Positions 16,714 through 25,732 of a stretch of DNA of 64,000 nt are shown here, in pieces; the first letter of the stretch is position 1; each line of letters begins with the position of its first letter. Both the position numbers and the translations under genes were made by a program. A model generated the notes under the pieces. That model saw only the letters and a program-made list of their open reading frames with translations, searched no databases and had not been told where the DNA came from. The DNA is taken from contig NZ_VFAC01000012.1 of assembly GCF_007644105.1 (NCBI RefSeq), forward strand, positions 35,840 to 99,839, in the 5' to 3' direction. The DNA is from Elioraea rosea (GTDB lineage Bacteria; Pseudomonadota; Alphaproteobacteria; Acetobacterales; Acetobacteraceae).

Positions 16714-17875
16714 TCCGCCGCCCCTCCGCGGCGAGCGCGACGCGGCCGGCCTTGAGGTCGAGCGCCGCGTCGCCGAACACCTGGCGGCGCCAGCCATGCA
16801 TGGCGGGGATGTCGGGCTCGGCCTCCGTGGCAAGCCGGTCGATGTCCTCGGAGGAGGCGAGAAGTTTCTGCGCCACGTCATGCTCGTCGCACTTGGCCTG
16901 CAGGAGCACCTTGAGCAGCGCCACCATCGCCGGGCTCGGCTTGATGCCGTTGCCGCGAAGTTGAACCTCCGGGAGCGCGCTCTCGGGCAGGGCCTGTGCC
17001 TCGGCCATCGCGGCGAGCAAGGCCGCGCCCGACTTGCCTTCCGCCAGCCCGCGCGAGAAACCGCGCGAGCGGAGAAGGCCCGCTGCGTCCTTCGGAACCT
17101 GGGCGGCGACCTCGAGAAGCGTCTCGTCCTTCACCACGCGCTGGCGGGGGATGTTCATCCTCTGCGCCTCGCGCTCCCGCCAGGCGGCGGCGGCGCGCAG
17201 AACGGCAAGGAAGCGGCGGTTCGAGGTGCGCGGCTTCAGTCTCTGCCAGGCATCCTCCGGCTCGGTGCGGTAGGTCGCGGGGTCGGCAAGCACGGCCATC
17301 TCCTCGGCCACCCAGGCGAGCCGGCCTTCCCGCTCGAGCCGCGCCTTCAGCTTCTCGTAGACGCGCCGGAGATGCGTCACGTCCGCCGCGGCATAGGCGA
17401 TCTGCTCCGGCGTGAGCGGGCGGGCGGACCAGTCGCTGAACCGGAAGGCCTTGTCGATCCCTGCCCCCGTCAGCGCGCCGACCAGCGCATCGTAGCCCAC
17501 CTGGTCGCCGAAGCCGGCCACCATCGCGGCGATCTGGGTGTCGAAGAGCGGCGTCGGCACCCGTCCGGTGCGGAGGACGAAGATCTCGATGTCCTGGCGC
17601 GCGGCGTGGAACACCTTCGTCACGGATGGGTCGTCGAACAGCGCGTAGAGGGGCGCGAGGTCGAGCCCCGGGGCCTCGGCGTCGATCACCGCGACGTCCT
17701 CCGGCCCGGCGATCTGGATGACGCATAGCTCGGGCCAGTAGGTGCGCTCGCGCATGAACTCGGTGTCGACGGTGACGAACTCGTTGCCGGCGAGCCGCGC
17801 GCAGAGGGCGGCGAGGGCGTCGGTCGTCTCGATCAGCTGCGGCGGGGGAAAGCCTGCCTTGGCGGGGCGGTTCAT
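16694..17875 (-). CDS. rnd: Ribonuclease D
   Basis: A 393-residue 3'-5' exoribonuclease for tRNA 3' maturation. DEDDy exonuclease motifs are readable: [11 protein letters not shown] (Asp37, Glu39), the AARQDIEIF motif, and [23 protein letters not shown]-type helical domains follow. The start is ATG 17875 ([12 protein letters not shown]), which gives the usual length. It is divergent from aspS across 133 bases, an arrangement common in alphaproteobacteria, and its 3' end overlaps the convergent membrane protein gene by 20 bases. Confidence 0.94.
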   Translation of the reverse strand: MNRPAKAGFPPPQLIETTDALAALCARLAGNEFVTVDTEFMRERTYWPELCVIQIAGPEDVAVIDAEAPGLDLAPLYALFDDPSVTKVFHAARQDIEIFVLRTGRVPTPLFDTQIAAMVAGFGDQVGYDALVGALTGAGIDKAFRFSDWSARPLTPEQIAYAAADVTHLRRVYEKLKARLEREGRLAWVAEEMAVLADPATYRTEPEDAWQRLKPRTSNRRFLAVLRAAAAWREREAQRMNIPRQRVVKDETLLEVAAQVPKDAAGLLRSRGFSRGLAEGKSGAALLAAMAEAQALPESALPEVQLRGNGIKPSPAMVALLKVLLQAKCDEHDVAQKLLASSEDIDRLATEAEPDIPAMHGWRRQVFGDAALDLKAGRVALAAEGRRIRLVPL

Positions 17876-18008
17876 GGCCGCCCTTCTACACGGGGCGCGG
17901 CGCGGCACCAACCGGGAGAGAGAGGCCGAACTTGACAGCCCGTGCCCCTGCCGGTTCCTTCCGCGCCACACCGACGCCACCCCAACCGCCCGGAGCGGCC
18001 AACATCCC
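17876..18008. promoter_or_regulatory. Divergent rnd/aspS control region
   Basis: The short gap must contain promoters in both directions. On the plus strand a perfect TTGACA lies at 17932-17937, but no good -10 hexamer sits 16-18 bases downstream, so only the region is called rather than a defined promoter. Confidence 0.35.
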
Positions 18009-19802
18009 ATGCATGCGTATCGCACCCATACCTGCGGCCAGCTTCGCGAGAGCGATGCGGGCAAGACCGTCCGTCTCTCCGGCTGGGTGCATCGCAAGCG
18101 GGACCATGGCGGACTGCTCTTCATCGACCTGCGCGACCATTACGGCATCACCCAGCTCGTGCTCGACCAGGGGAACCCCGCGCTCGCCGAAGCCGAGCGC
18201 ATCCGCCCCGAGAGCGTGATCACCGTCACCGGCGAGGTGGTTCTCCGCTCGGCCGACACGGTGAACCAGAAGCTTCCGACCGGGCATGTCGAGGTGCGCG
18301 TCCGCGCCATCGAGGTGCAGTCGGCCGCCGAGGTCCTGCCCATCCAGGTGGCGGGCGAGGCCGAGTTCCCCGAGGAGCTTCGCCTCACCTACCGGTTCAT
18401 CGACCTCCGCCGCGAGCGCATCCACCGCAACATCCTGCTTCGCTCGAACGTCATCGCCTCGATCCGCCGCCGGATGATCGAGGCCGGCTTCACCGAGTTC
18501 CAGACGCCGATCCTGACCGCCTCCTCGCCCGAGGGGGCGCGGGACTTCCTGGTGCCGGCACGGCTCCACCCCGGCAAGTTCTATGCGCTGCCGCAGGCGC
18601 CGCAGCAGTTCAAGCAGCTCGCCATGGTCGCGGGGTTCGACCGCTATTTCCAGATCGCCCCCTGCTTCCGCGACGAGGCGTCCCGGGCAGACCGCTCGCC
18701 GGGCGAGTTCTACCAGCTCGACTTCGAGATGAGCTTCGTGACCCAGGAGGACGTGTTCGCCACCATCGAGCCCGTTCTCGCCGGCGTGTTCGAGGAGTTC
18801 GCCTCAGGACGCGCGGTGACGCCGCCGCCCTTCCCGCGCATCCCCTTCGACCAGGCGATGCTCGAGTTTGGCTCCGACAAGCCCGACCTGCGCAACCCGC
18901 TGCGCATCAAGGACGTGACGGAGGCCTTCCGCGGAGGCGGGTTCGGGCTGTTCGCGCGCGCGATCAACGCCGGCGCTGTGGTGCGCGCCATCCCCGCCCC
19001 TGGCGCGGGCGGCCGGCCGCGGAGCTTCTTCGACAAGCTGAACGAGTGGGCGCGCGAGCAGGGCGCGGGCGGCCTCGGCTACATCACCTTCGAGGATGGC
19101 GAGGCCAAGGGACCGATCGCGAAGAACCTCGAGGCAGAGCGCTGTGAAGCGATCCGCGCGGCCTTCGACCTCGGCGACGGCGATGCCGTGTTCTTCGCCT
19201 GCGACAAGGAAGCGGCAGCGGCGAAGTTCGCGGGCGCGGTGCGGACGCGGCTCGGCACCGAGCTCGACCTCAACGAGAAGAACGCGTTCCGCTTCTGCTG
19301 GATCACCGACTTCCCGATGTACGAGCGGAACGAGGACACGGGCGCGATCGAGTTCAGCCACAACCCGTTCTCGATGCCGCAGGGCGGGCTCGAGGCGCTG
19401 AACACGAAGGACCCGCTGGAGATCAAAGCGTTCCAGTACGACATCGTCTGCAACGGGATCGAGCTCTCGTCGGGCGCGATCCGCAACCACCGGCCCGACA
19501 TCATGATCCGTGCCTTCGAGATCGCGGGCTATCCCGCCTCCGAGGTCGAGGCACGGTTCGGCGGCATGCTGAACGCCTTCCGCTACGGCGCCCCGCCGCA
19601 TGGCGGCTCGGCGCCGGGGATCGACCGCATCGTGATGCTTCTGGCCGACGAGCCGAACATCCGCGAGGTGATCCTGTTCCCGATGAACCAGCAGGCCGAG
19701 GACCTGATGATGGGCGCGCCTGCGACGGTTCCGCCCGAGCGCCTGAAGGAACTCTCGATCAGGCTCGACCTGCCGCCGGCGAAGGACACGAAGAAGGCCT
19801 GA
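18009..19802 (+). CDS. aspS: Aspartyl-tRNA synthetase (probably non-discriminating)
   Basis: A 597-residue class II synthetase charging tRNA-Asp. It has the N-terminal OB fold ([13 protein letters not shown] to [11 protein letters not shown]), motif 2 ([20 protein letters not shown]), a bacterial insertion (GAD) domain at roughly 300-420, and motif 3 ([18 protein letters not shown]). His33 in RKRDHGG matches the His seen in non-discriminating bacterial AspRS such as that of Pseudomonas, where discriminating enzymes have Leu. This implies that it also makes Asp-tRNA-Asn for GatCAB to amidate; that conclusion is inference. The ATG at 18009 gives the standard N-terminus. Confidence 0.96.
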   Translation: MHAYRTHTCGQLRESDAGKTVRLSGWVHRKRDHGGLLFIDLRDHYGITQLVLDQGNPALAEAERIRPESVITVTGEVVLRSADTVNQKLPTGHVEVRVRAIEVQSAAEVLPIQVAGEAEFPEELRLTYRFIDLRRERIHRNILLRSNVIASIRRRMIEAGFTEFQTPILTASSPEGARDFLVPARLHPGKFYALPQAPQQFKQLAMVAGFDRYFQIAPCFRDEASRADRSPGEFYQLDFEMSFVTQEDVFATIEPVLAGVFEEFASGRAVTPPPFPRIPFDQAMLEFGSDKPDLRNPLRIKDVTEAFRGGGFGLFARAINAGAVVRAIPAPGAGGRPRSFFDKLNEWAREQGAGGLGYITFEDGEAKGPIAKNLEAERCEAIRAAFDLGDGDAVFFACDKEAAAAKFAGAVRTRLGTELDLNEKNAFRFCWITDFPMYERNEDTGAIEFSHNPFSMPQGGLEALNTKDPLEIKAFQYDIVCNGIELSSGAIRNHRPDIMIRAFEIAGYPASEVEARFGGMLNAFRYGAPPHGGSAPGIDRIVMLLADEPNIREVILFPMNQQAEDLMMGAPATVPPERLKELSIRLDLPPAKDTKKA

Positions 19803-19825
19803 GAGCGCGTCTCGACGCGCGTCTC
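19801..19825. terminator. Hairpin between convergent aspS and GGDEF genes
   Basis: GCGCGT / ACGCGC arms (19805-19810 and 19815-19820) around CTCG, extended by GAGA / TCTC, sit exactly between two convergent stop codons. There is no clear T tract, so it is a possible bidirectional terminator only. Confidence 0.45.
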
Positions 19826-19826
19826 C

Positions 19827-20501
19827 TTAGGCGGGAACCAGGGCGCCGCGCTTGTCGCGATACATCGCGCTGTCGGCGCGGTCGAGCAGTTCGTCGGGCG
19901 TCTCGTCTCCGGTGAAGGGCGCGAGGCCGACGGAGATCGACAGCGGCACCGCCGCGCCATCCTGAACCAGCGTCAGCCGGCCGATCGCACGGCTGATGCG
20001 GGCGGCCGAGGCAAGCCCCTTGTCATGGCTGATGCGACTGACCAGCACGGCGAACTCGTCGCCGCCGATTCGCCCGACGCTGTCATGCGCGCGCACCGTG
20101 TTGCGAAGACCCTCGCCCACCATGCGGATGGCGGCATCGCCGGCGGCATGGCCGAAGCGGTCGTTGATCCGCTTGAGACCGTCCATGTCGATGAAGAGCA
20201 CGACGCCCGGCTCGCTGTGCCGCCGCGCCTCGGCCAGCCGCTCGGCGAGCCGCGAAGCGAGGCCGCGGCGGTTGAGCAGCCCCGTCAGCGGGTCGGTGTC
20301 GGCCAGATGCTCGAGCATGCGGATGCGTGCGGCCTGGCCGCGGATCACCTGGCCCGCGGCCCGCGCGATCGCCTCGGCCCGGGCGAGCACGGCGGCGCGC
20401 TGCGCGGCGTCGGGGATGCTGCGTGACACCTCCGCGAGCAGGGCCACGACATGAACCGGCATGGTCTGCGAGGGGGAGAGGGAGGAGGCGTCGAGCGGCA
20501 T
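19827..20501 (-). CDS. Diguanylate cyclase (GGDEF)
   Basis: A 224-residue soluble protein predicted to make cyclic di-GMP from two GTP. The GGDEF domain spans about 65-220, starting TDPLTGLLNRRGL. The active-site loop is RIGGDEFAV. An RxxD inhibitory site (RAHD) lies exactly five residues before GGDEF, so product inhibition is likely. The N-terminal 60 residues form a short helix that resembles no sensor domain I know. No EAL domain or membrane segment is present. It is divergent from eipB. Confidence 0.92.
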   Translation of the reverse strand: MPLDASSLSPSQTMPVHVVALLAEVSRSIPDAAQRAAVLARAEAIARAAGQVIRGQAARIRMLEHLADTDPLTGLLNRRGLASRLAERLAEARRHSEPGVVLFIDMDGLKRINDRFGHAAGDAAIRMVGEGLRNTVRAHDSVGRIGGDEFAVLVSRISHDKGLASAARISRAIGRLTLVQDGAAVPLSISVGLAPFTGDETPDELLDRADSAMYRDKRGALVPA

Positions 20502-20598
20502 CGGTGAAGCTCCTGTGGGGTGGCCGGGGCGCCGGCCTCACGCGGTGTTTCGCAACCGCCGTGCCAGCCGGATGGCGCGCGGATGCGTGGATTTCCCG

Positions 20599-20623
20599 GG
20601 GGGAAGCGGCAGAATCTTCCCCC
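20599..20623 (+). promoter_or_regulatory. Hairpin in the GGDEF/eipB intergenic region
   Basis: GGGGGAAG (20599-20606) pairs with CTTCCCCC (20616-20623) around a 9-base loop, an 8-bp perfect stem with no T tract. It lies about 100 bases from either start codon and upstream of the direct repeat below. Its role is not evident. Confidence 0.45.
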
Positions 20624-20640
20624 TCGCGGCCTGTTGACCC

Positions 20641-20688
20641 GGCAGGGCGTTCCCCATGGCCCCCTGGAGCAGGCAAGGCGTGCCCCAT
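20641..20688 (+). repeat. Imperfect 17-bp direct repeat upstream of eipB
   Basis: GGCAGGGCGTTCCCCAT (20641-20657) and GGCAAGGCGTGCCCCAT (20672-20688) match at 15 of 17 positions. Starts are 31 bp apart, close to three helical turns, as expected for a factor binding one DNA face. A TTGACC hexamer (20634-20639) abuts the first copy. Confidence 0.6.
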
Positions 20689-20718
20689 ATGGTTGTGGGA
20701 ACAACGAAAGGGTTCTCG

Positions 20719-21552
20719 ATGCTCGGACGACGCCCCGGCCTCTCCGCCTCAGGCTTCCTCGCCCGCGCCCTGCTGCTCCCCGGGGCGCTCGTGGCGGGCC
20801 TCGGCGCGCCCATCGAGGCGAGCGCAGCAAATGGGGAGCTCGCCTCGCACCGCGCCGCCTACCGGCTGATGCTGAGCCAGGTGCGCGGCAATGCCGGGAT
20901 CGAGAGCGCCGGCGGGGCGATGCTCTACGAGGTGGTGGACCGGTGCGAGGCCTGGACCTCGCAGCAACGCTTCTCCCTGTCGGTGACCTCGCGCGACGGA
21001 ACGACCACCGAGCGCCAGTCCGACTACGTGACCTGGGAGGCGAAGGACGGACGCAGCCTCAGGTTCCGGCTCCGCCAGATCGTAGACGGGCAGCTCGCCC
21101 AGTCGATCACCGGCGAGGCGCGGCTTGAGGCGGACGGCAGCGGCGTGGTGCGCTACCGCGAGCCCGCCGAGCAGGAGGTGGCCCTGCCGGCCGGCACGCT
21201 GTTTCCGATGATCCATTCGCTGAAGATCTTCGCCGCCGCCCGGGCAGGCGAGCGCGCGCTCGCCGCGCCGCTGTTCGACGGCACCTCCGAGGACGGGGCG
21301 ATGGAGAGCAACACCGCCATCGTCGGCGCGGTCCCGGAGGGCGGCGAGCGCTTCCCCGCGCTCGAGGGCGTCAAGTCCTGGCGGTTCCGCATCGCCTTCT
21401 TCGAGGCGGCGAACACGACCGGCAGCCCCGACTACGAGGTGGGCATACGCTACTGGGAGAACGGCATCGCCGACGAGCTGACCATGGATTTCGGCGACTT
21501 CGTTGTCGAGGGGAAGCTCGACACTTTGGAAATCGTACAGGGCGGGTGCTGA
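20719..21552 (+). CDS. eipB: Cell envelope integrity protein EipB (DUF1849)
   Basis: A 277-residue periplasmic protein of the EipB/DUF1849 family, which in Brucella is a spiral beta-barrel protein required for envelope integrity. A signal peptide covers about residues 1-37 (to IEASAANGE). Diagnostic segments include ASHRAAYRL, FPMIHSLKI, and SPDYEVGIRYWENGI. Cys76 and the very last residue Cys277 match the disulfide pair reported in Brucella EipB. The ATG at 20719 is chosen because AAAGGG lies 6 bases upstream; ATGs at 20689 and 20656 are in frame but would put extra residues before the signal peptide. Confidence 0.9.
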   Translation: MLGRRPGLSASGFLARALLLPGALVAGLGAPIEASAANGELASHRAAYRLMLSQVRGNAGIESAGGAMLYEVVDRCEAWTSQQRFSLSVTSRDGTTTERQSDYVTWEAKDGRSLRFRLRQIVDGQLAQSITGEARLEADGSGVVRYREPAEQEVALPAGTLFPMIHSLKIFAAARAGERALAAPLFDGTSEDGAMESNTAIVGAVPEGGERFPALEGVKSWRFRIAFFEAANTTGSPDYEVGIRYWENGIADELTMDFGDFVVEGKLDTLEIVQGGC

Positions 21553-21639
21553 CGGCCGCCGTTCGGCTGGCGATCTCGCGTCAAGGATGAGGCAGGCGTG
21601 CCATGCCGGACGCCTGCCTCCGCGCCTCGAGCCTCGACC

Positions 21640-23142
21640 CTAGCGCGCAAGTCCCTGCAGCAGCCGAAGCAACTCAGCCTGGATGTGCAGCAGCTCCCGC
21701 TGCAACGCCAGCGTTTCGGACAGTGGCGCAGGGGGCAGCGGCTGGGGATTGAGTGCCTGCAGTTGCCCGGCCGTTTCGCGCGCGCCCAGCACGGTGACCA
21801 GGTCACGCATGACGGTCACCAGCTGATCGATGGGCGGGAACTCGGACGGGATCGTGCGCGGACCGAGCGCGTTCACCCGGCATGGCACCCGCATGGCATA
21901 GCCGCCAACGTCGAATGTCTGGGCCAGTTCACCGGACAGGATGCGCGCTGCCCGCGGCGGGACGAACCCCAGCGCAATGCCGGTTCGCCATGGCACGCCC
22001 TGCGTGCAACCCGTCCGTAGCCCGTCGAACTCGAAGTAGTTGGGCATTTCCGACGAGAGGCCACGCAGGCGATAGGGCACGCCCGGGCCGCCTTCCTGGG
22101 CGAGCCCAGCGCAGAGGACGGTGATAACGAGCGGCTGCATCGGGGCATCGCCGAGCGTGCCGTTGCCGTTCAGGATGGGCTTCGGTCCCAGCTTGCGCGC
22201 GACCTTTACAGGCAGTGCGCTGCAATCGATCACTGCCCCCGTTCCGCCTGCAAGGCCAAGGCCGTGGCCCAGGCGCAGCGTGCCTGCGATCGTGGCCGGA
22301 GGCGAGGAATCCGTCCTGGGACGCACTCCGAACGCCACAGCAATGCGTTGTCCACCTGGCACCGCGTCCATCCAGGCGCCGAGACGCTGCAAGCCGGGCT
22401 CGATGAGGGCCGAGATCGCACCGTTGGCTGCCTGAAGCACGGCATCGGCGGTGTCGACGAACGTCGCGCCAGCCGCAGGGAGTTCAGGCCTCGACTCCAG
22501 CAGCCCCTGCAGGTCAACGCCGAGAAGGTCGAGCGCGGCGACCACGACGCGGCAGACGAAGTTCTTCCCCTCCGCCCGGAAGTTGCTGCCGGAGATTGTG
22601 CGCTCGCCTGCCAGCTCCCCCGCCCTCAGCAGGCGCGTCCGGTCGTCACCGACCCGGAGTTCGAAGGAGACTGCGATGTCGGCGCTCGCCTTGCAGCGCG
22701 GATCGAGCAGGTCATCAACCAGCGGGAGGGGCTGGCTCGACTCGAACTCGATGCTTGCCCCGGCCATGCTGTAGCGCACGCGCATCGCAAGCGGCGCGCT
22801 GCCGAGCCCTCCGCCGGATAGGCGCTCGATGCTCAGCTGCGGCTCAGTGAGGCCAAGCCTGACATTGCGGAGCGAGAAGCCCTGCAACAGTAGGTCGGGC
22901 TGCTGCAGGACGCCGATTAGCGTCTGCTCGAGTTGGCCGCTGCCGCGCTCCCAGGCCTCCTGAAGGGGCCGGGAGAGAAGGCGTGGATCGTCGATGCGAC
23001 GATCGACGTCGTCGATGTCGGTGGCCGGGTCCCACGGCTGCACCATCAGGCGTAACCCCAGGTCGGGGCTTTGGGCCTTGGCTGCGTCGGCAAGCGTCCC
23101 CAGGCACAGCATGCCGAGGAGAAGAGCTGAAATAGGGCGCAC
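21640..23142 (-). CDS. Secreted protein of unknown function with NPQPLPP motif
   Basis: I do not recognise this roughly 500-residue protein. A GTG start at 23142 is chosen because GGAG lies about 9 bases upstream and a signal peptide follows directly (VRPISALLLGMLCLGTLADAAKAQ). The mature part contains several Cys (about seven) and ends with the motif ALNPQPLPP followed by a Leu/Glu/Gln-rich amphipathic helix (LALQRELLHIQAELLRLL). By eye, third codon positions look less GC-biased than in neighbours, consistent with later acquisition. It stands alone between eipB and dinB, with no operon partner. Confidence 0.72.
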   Translation of the reverse strand: MRPISALLLGMLCLGTLADAAKAQSPDLGLRLMVQPWDPATDIDDVDRRIDDPRLLSRPLQEAWERGSGQLEQTLIGVLQQPDLLLQGFSLRNVRLGLTEPQLSIERLSGGGLGSAPLAMRVRYSMAGASIEFESSQPLPLVDDLLDPRCKASADIAVSFELRVGDDRTRLLRAGELAGERTISGSNFRAEGKNFVCRVVVAALDLLGVDLQGLLESRPELPAAGATFVDTADAVLQAANGAISALIEPGLQRLGAWMDAVPGGQRIAVAFGVRPRTDSSPPATIAGTLRLGHGLGLAGGTGAVIDCSALPVKVARKLGPKPILNGNGTLGDAPMQPLVITVLCAGLAQEGGPGVPYRLRGLSSEMPNYFEFDGLRTGCTQGVPWRTGIALGFVPPRAARILSGELAQTFDVGGYAMRVPCRVNALGPRTIPSEFPPIDQLVTVMRDLVTVLGARETAGQLQALNPQPLPPAPLSETLALQRELLHIQAELLRLLQGLAR

Positions 23143-23252
23143 GGATCGGCACTCCAGGACGTTGATGAACCGTCCTGAACAGTATCGAGCGGAGGAGAAC
23201 CGCATCTGTACGGACGCGCACAGCATCACCCTGCGCGCGGCGTCACGCGCCC

Positions 23253-24509
23253 CTAAGACCCCATTCCCCTCCCCTTGCCGATGACGCCGGCGCCGAACTT
23301 CTCGCGGAGGCGGTCCATCGCCTGATCCACCGCCTTGCGCTTGGGTGCGGCGGGGTCTGCGAGGTCGCCTCGGTCCGCTTCGGCCGCCTCGGCCAGAGGG
23401 TCGGCGCCGATTCCGATGAGCCGGAAGCGCACCCCCGTCGCCTCGCGGGCGAGCATCGCGCGGGCTGCGGCGAACAGCGTGTCGGCAAGCTGGGTGGGAC
23501 TTGGCAGCCGCGCATGACGCGTGCGGATCTGGAAGCTCGCGGTCTTGAGCTTCAGGGTCACGCCGGCGGCCGCAAGCTCCTTCGCCTTAAGCCGGGCCGA
23601 GAGCCTCTCGGCTAGCGGCCACAAGGCACGCTCGAGCTCTGCCACGGCCGACAGATCCTCGTTGAAGGTCGTCTCGGCGCTAATGGATTTGGCCTCGCGC
23701 GACGGGTCGACCGGTCGGCCGTCCTCCCCCCGCGCCATCGCCGCGAGCGCCGGCCCGTCCTCGCCCAGCCTGCGCAACGCCTCGGACGGAGAGAGCGCGG
23801 CGAGCTGGCCGAGCGTGGCGAAACCCTTCACGGCAAGGCGGTCTGCCGCCTTCGGCCCGACCCCCGGTAGGGCCGAGACGAGCATCGGCGCGAGCACGGC
23901 GGCCGCGTCGGCCCGGCCGATCACGGCGAAGCCGCGCGGCTTGTCGCGCTCGGCCGCCATCTTGGCGAGCATCCGGTTCGGTGCGAGCCCGATCGAGACG
24001 GTCACCCGCACCGTCCGTTCCACCTCCCGCGCAAGCCGGGCCAGGGTGACGGCGGGCGGGGCGTGGTGCAGCGCCTCGGTTCCGGAGAGGTCGAGCACCG
24101 CCTCGTCGATCGACAGCGGCTGCACGAGCGGGGTGAGCCGCTCCATCAGCGCGCGCACCGCCCGGCCTGCCTCGGCGTATTTCGCCATCTCGGGGCGGAT
24201 CACCACCGCCTCGGGGCAAAGGGCGAGCGCCTTGAACATCGGCATGGCCGAGCGCACGCCGTAGCGCCGCGCGACGTAGCAGGCCGCGGTGACGACGCCG
24301 CGACGCCCGCCGCCGACGATCACGGGACGCTCGGTGAGCTCCGGCCGGTCACGCTTCTCCACCGAGGCGTAGAAGGCATCGCAGTCGAGATGCGCGATGG
24401 CGAGGGAGAACAGCTCGGGGTGGCGGACGATCCGCACCCCGCCGCAGGCGCGGCAGGCCGTTGCCTCCTCCGCCACCACCGCGTCGCAGTCGCGGCAGAG
24501 GGCGGGCAT
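23253..24509 (-). CDS. dinB: DNA polymerase IV (Y family) with N-terminal Cys4 motif
   Basis: A 418-residue translesion polymerase. Catalytic carboxylates are in AHLDCDAFYASVE (Asp42, Asp44) and PLSIDEAVLDL (Asp135, Glu136). The thumb HhH motif is LPGVGPKAADRLAVKGF and the little-finger domain follows. The first 25 residues carry two CxxC pairs (Cys5/Cys8 and Cys19/Cys22), a likely zinc knuckle not present in E. coli DinB. No obvious beta-clamp motif such as QLxLF is seen at the C-terminus. It starts 4 bases after the ROK kinase stop, so the two are co-transcribed. Confidence 0.93.
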   Translation of the reverse strand: MPALCRDCDAVVAEEATACRACGGVRIVRHPELFSLAIAHLDCDAFYASVEKRDRPELTERPVIVGGGRRGVVTAACYVARRYGVRSAMPMFKALALCPEAVVIRPEMAKYAEAGRAVRALMERLTPLVQPLSIDEAVLDLSGTEALHHAPPAVTLARLAREVERTVRVTVSIGLAPNRMLAKMAAERDKPRGFAVIGRADAAAVLAPMLVSALPGVGPKAADRLAVKGFATLGQLAALSPSEALRRLGEDGPALAAMARGEDGRPVDPSREAKSISAETTFNEDLSAVAELERALWPLAERLSARLKAKELAAAGVTLKLKTASFQIRTRHARLPSPTQLADTLFAAARAMLAREATGVRFRLIGIGADPLAEAAEADRGDLADPAAPKRKAVDQAMDRLREKFGAGVIGKGRGMGS

Positions 24510-24513
24510 CGCC

Positions 24514-25413
24514 TCAGCCGCCCGGCTGCCGTGGCCAGAGCCAGGCAGCGCCGCGCACGCCCGAGCTGTCGCCGTGCCTCGCCTTCAGAACCGGCGTGTG
24601 CACGACATCGGAGAACACGTAGGGCTTCAGGAGGCGCGGCACCTCGACATAGAGATGGTCGAGGTTCGACACGCCGCCGCCGAGAACGATCGCATCCGGG
24701 TCGAGCAGGTTGATCACCCCGGCGAGGCCGCGGGCGAGCCTGTCGGCATGGCGGGCGAGCGCGGCGCGGGCAGCCTCGTCGCCTGCCTTGGCGCGAAGGG
24801 GAATCTGCGTCGCGTCCCGCGCCCCAGGTCCGTCGCAGTCCCGCGCGAGCCCCGTGCCGGAGAGCCAGAGCTCGAGACAGCCAACGCGCCCGCACCAGCA
24901 GCGGGGCCCAGGGTTCTCGTACCCCACCTGCCAGGGAAGCGGCGTGTGCCCCCACTCGCCGGCGATGCCGTGCGGGCCCTCGAGGATGCGGCCATCGACC
25001 ACGACGCCGCCGCCGCAGCCCGTGCCGAGGATGACGCCGAACACCACGCGCTTGCCGGCGGCAGCCCCGTCGGTCGCCTCAGACAGCGCGAAGCAGTTCG
25101 CGTCATTGGCCATGCGCACGGGCCGGCCGAGCGCGGCCTCGATGTCGCGGTCGAGCGGGCGGCCGTTCAGGAAGGTGGTGTTGGAGCCCTTCACCAGCCC
25201 CGTCGCCGGAGAGATGCAGCCTGGCATGCCGATCCCGACCGTCGCGCCAGGCTCCGTCTCCGCCTCGGCCGTGCGGATGAGGTCGACGATGCCGCGCACG
25301 ACGCCGCCGTAGCTGTCGGGCGTTGGCGCGCGGACGCGGAACCGCTCGATGCCCGCATCGTCGAGTGCGAGGATCTCCATCTTGGTTCCGCCGAGGTCTA
25401 TGCCGAAGCGCAT
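24514..25413 (-). CDS. ROK-family sugar kinase
   Basis: A 299-residue kinase of the ROK family, probably a fructokinase or N-acetylhexosamine kinase. The phosphate loop is GIDLGGTKME, the catalytic Asp lies in MANDANCFALSEA, the glycine-rich ATP loop is GVILGTGCGGGVVVDG, and the zinc site is GHTPLP followed by CWCGRVGCLELWLSG. No N-terminal helix-turn-helix is present, so it is an enzyme rather than a repressor. The ATG at 25413 gives a normal N-terminus. It is upstream of dinB on one transcript, an association without an obvious reason. Confidence 0.9.
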   Translation of the reverse strand: MRFGIDLGGTKMEILALDDAGIERFRVRAPTPDSYGGVVRGIVDLIRTAEAETEPGATVGIGMPGCISPATGLVKGSNTTFLNGRPLDRDIEAALGRPVRMANDANCFALSEATDGAAAGKRVVFGVILGTGCGGGVVVDGRILEGPHGIAGEWGHTPLPWQVGYENPGPRCWCGRVGCLELWLSGTGLARDCDGPGARDATQIPLRAKAGDEAARAALARHADRLARGLAGVINLLDPDAIVLGGGVSNLDHLYVEVPRLLKPYVFSDVVHTPVLKARHGDSSGVRGAAWLWPRQPGG

Positions 25414-25476
25414 GGCGCCGATGGTGGCCGATGCCGCCCGCTTGCTCAATCCGCGCCCCCCGCGCAGCATGGGCGG

Positions 25477-25725
25477 ATGACCGAGACCGTGCTCGACCTC
25501 AAGGGCCTCAGCTGCCCCCTTCCCGTGCTGCGCGCCAACAAGGCTCTCCGGACGATGGCCGCAGGCGCGAGGCTTCGCGTGCTCGCGACAGACCCTGCCT
25601 CGGTGAGGGATTTCCAGGCCTATTGCCAGCAGACAGGCCACGCTCTCGTGGCGTTCAGCGAGGATCGCGGCACCTATTCCTTCGTGATCCAGCGCAAGGT
25701 CGACCAGCCCGCGAAGGCCGAATGA
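25477..25725 (+). CDS. TusA-family sulfurtransferase
   Basis: An 82-residue sulfur carrier. The hallmark is LDLKGLSCPLPVLRANKAL, in which the Cys carries a persulfide and the CPxP motif is conserved. It ends with the family's FVIQRK strand. TusA proteins relay sulfur for tRNA 2-thiouridine, molybdenum cofactor or sulfur oxidation; no partner is visible here. The ATG at 25477 follows GGGCGG weakly. It is 7 bases from the deacetylase-family gene. Confidence 0.9.
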   Translation: MTETVLDLKGLSCPLPVLRANKALRTMAAGARLRVLATDPASVRDFQAYCQQTGHALVAFSEDRGTYSFVIQRKVDQPAKAE

Positions 25726-25732
25726 TCGGGCG

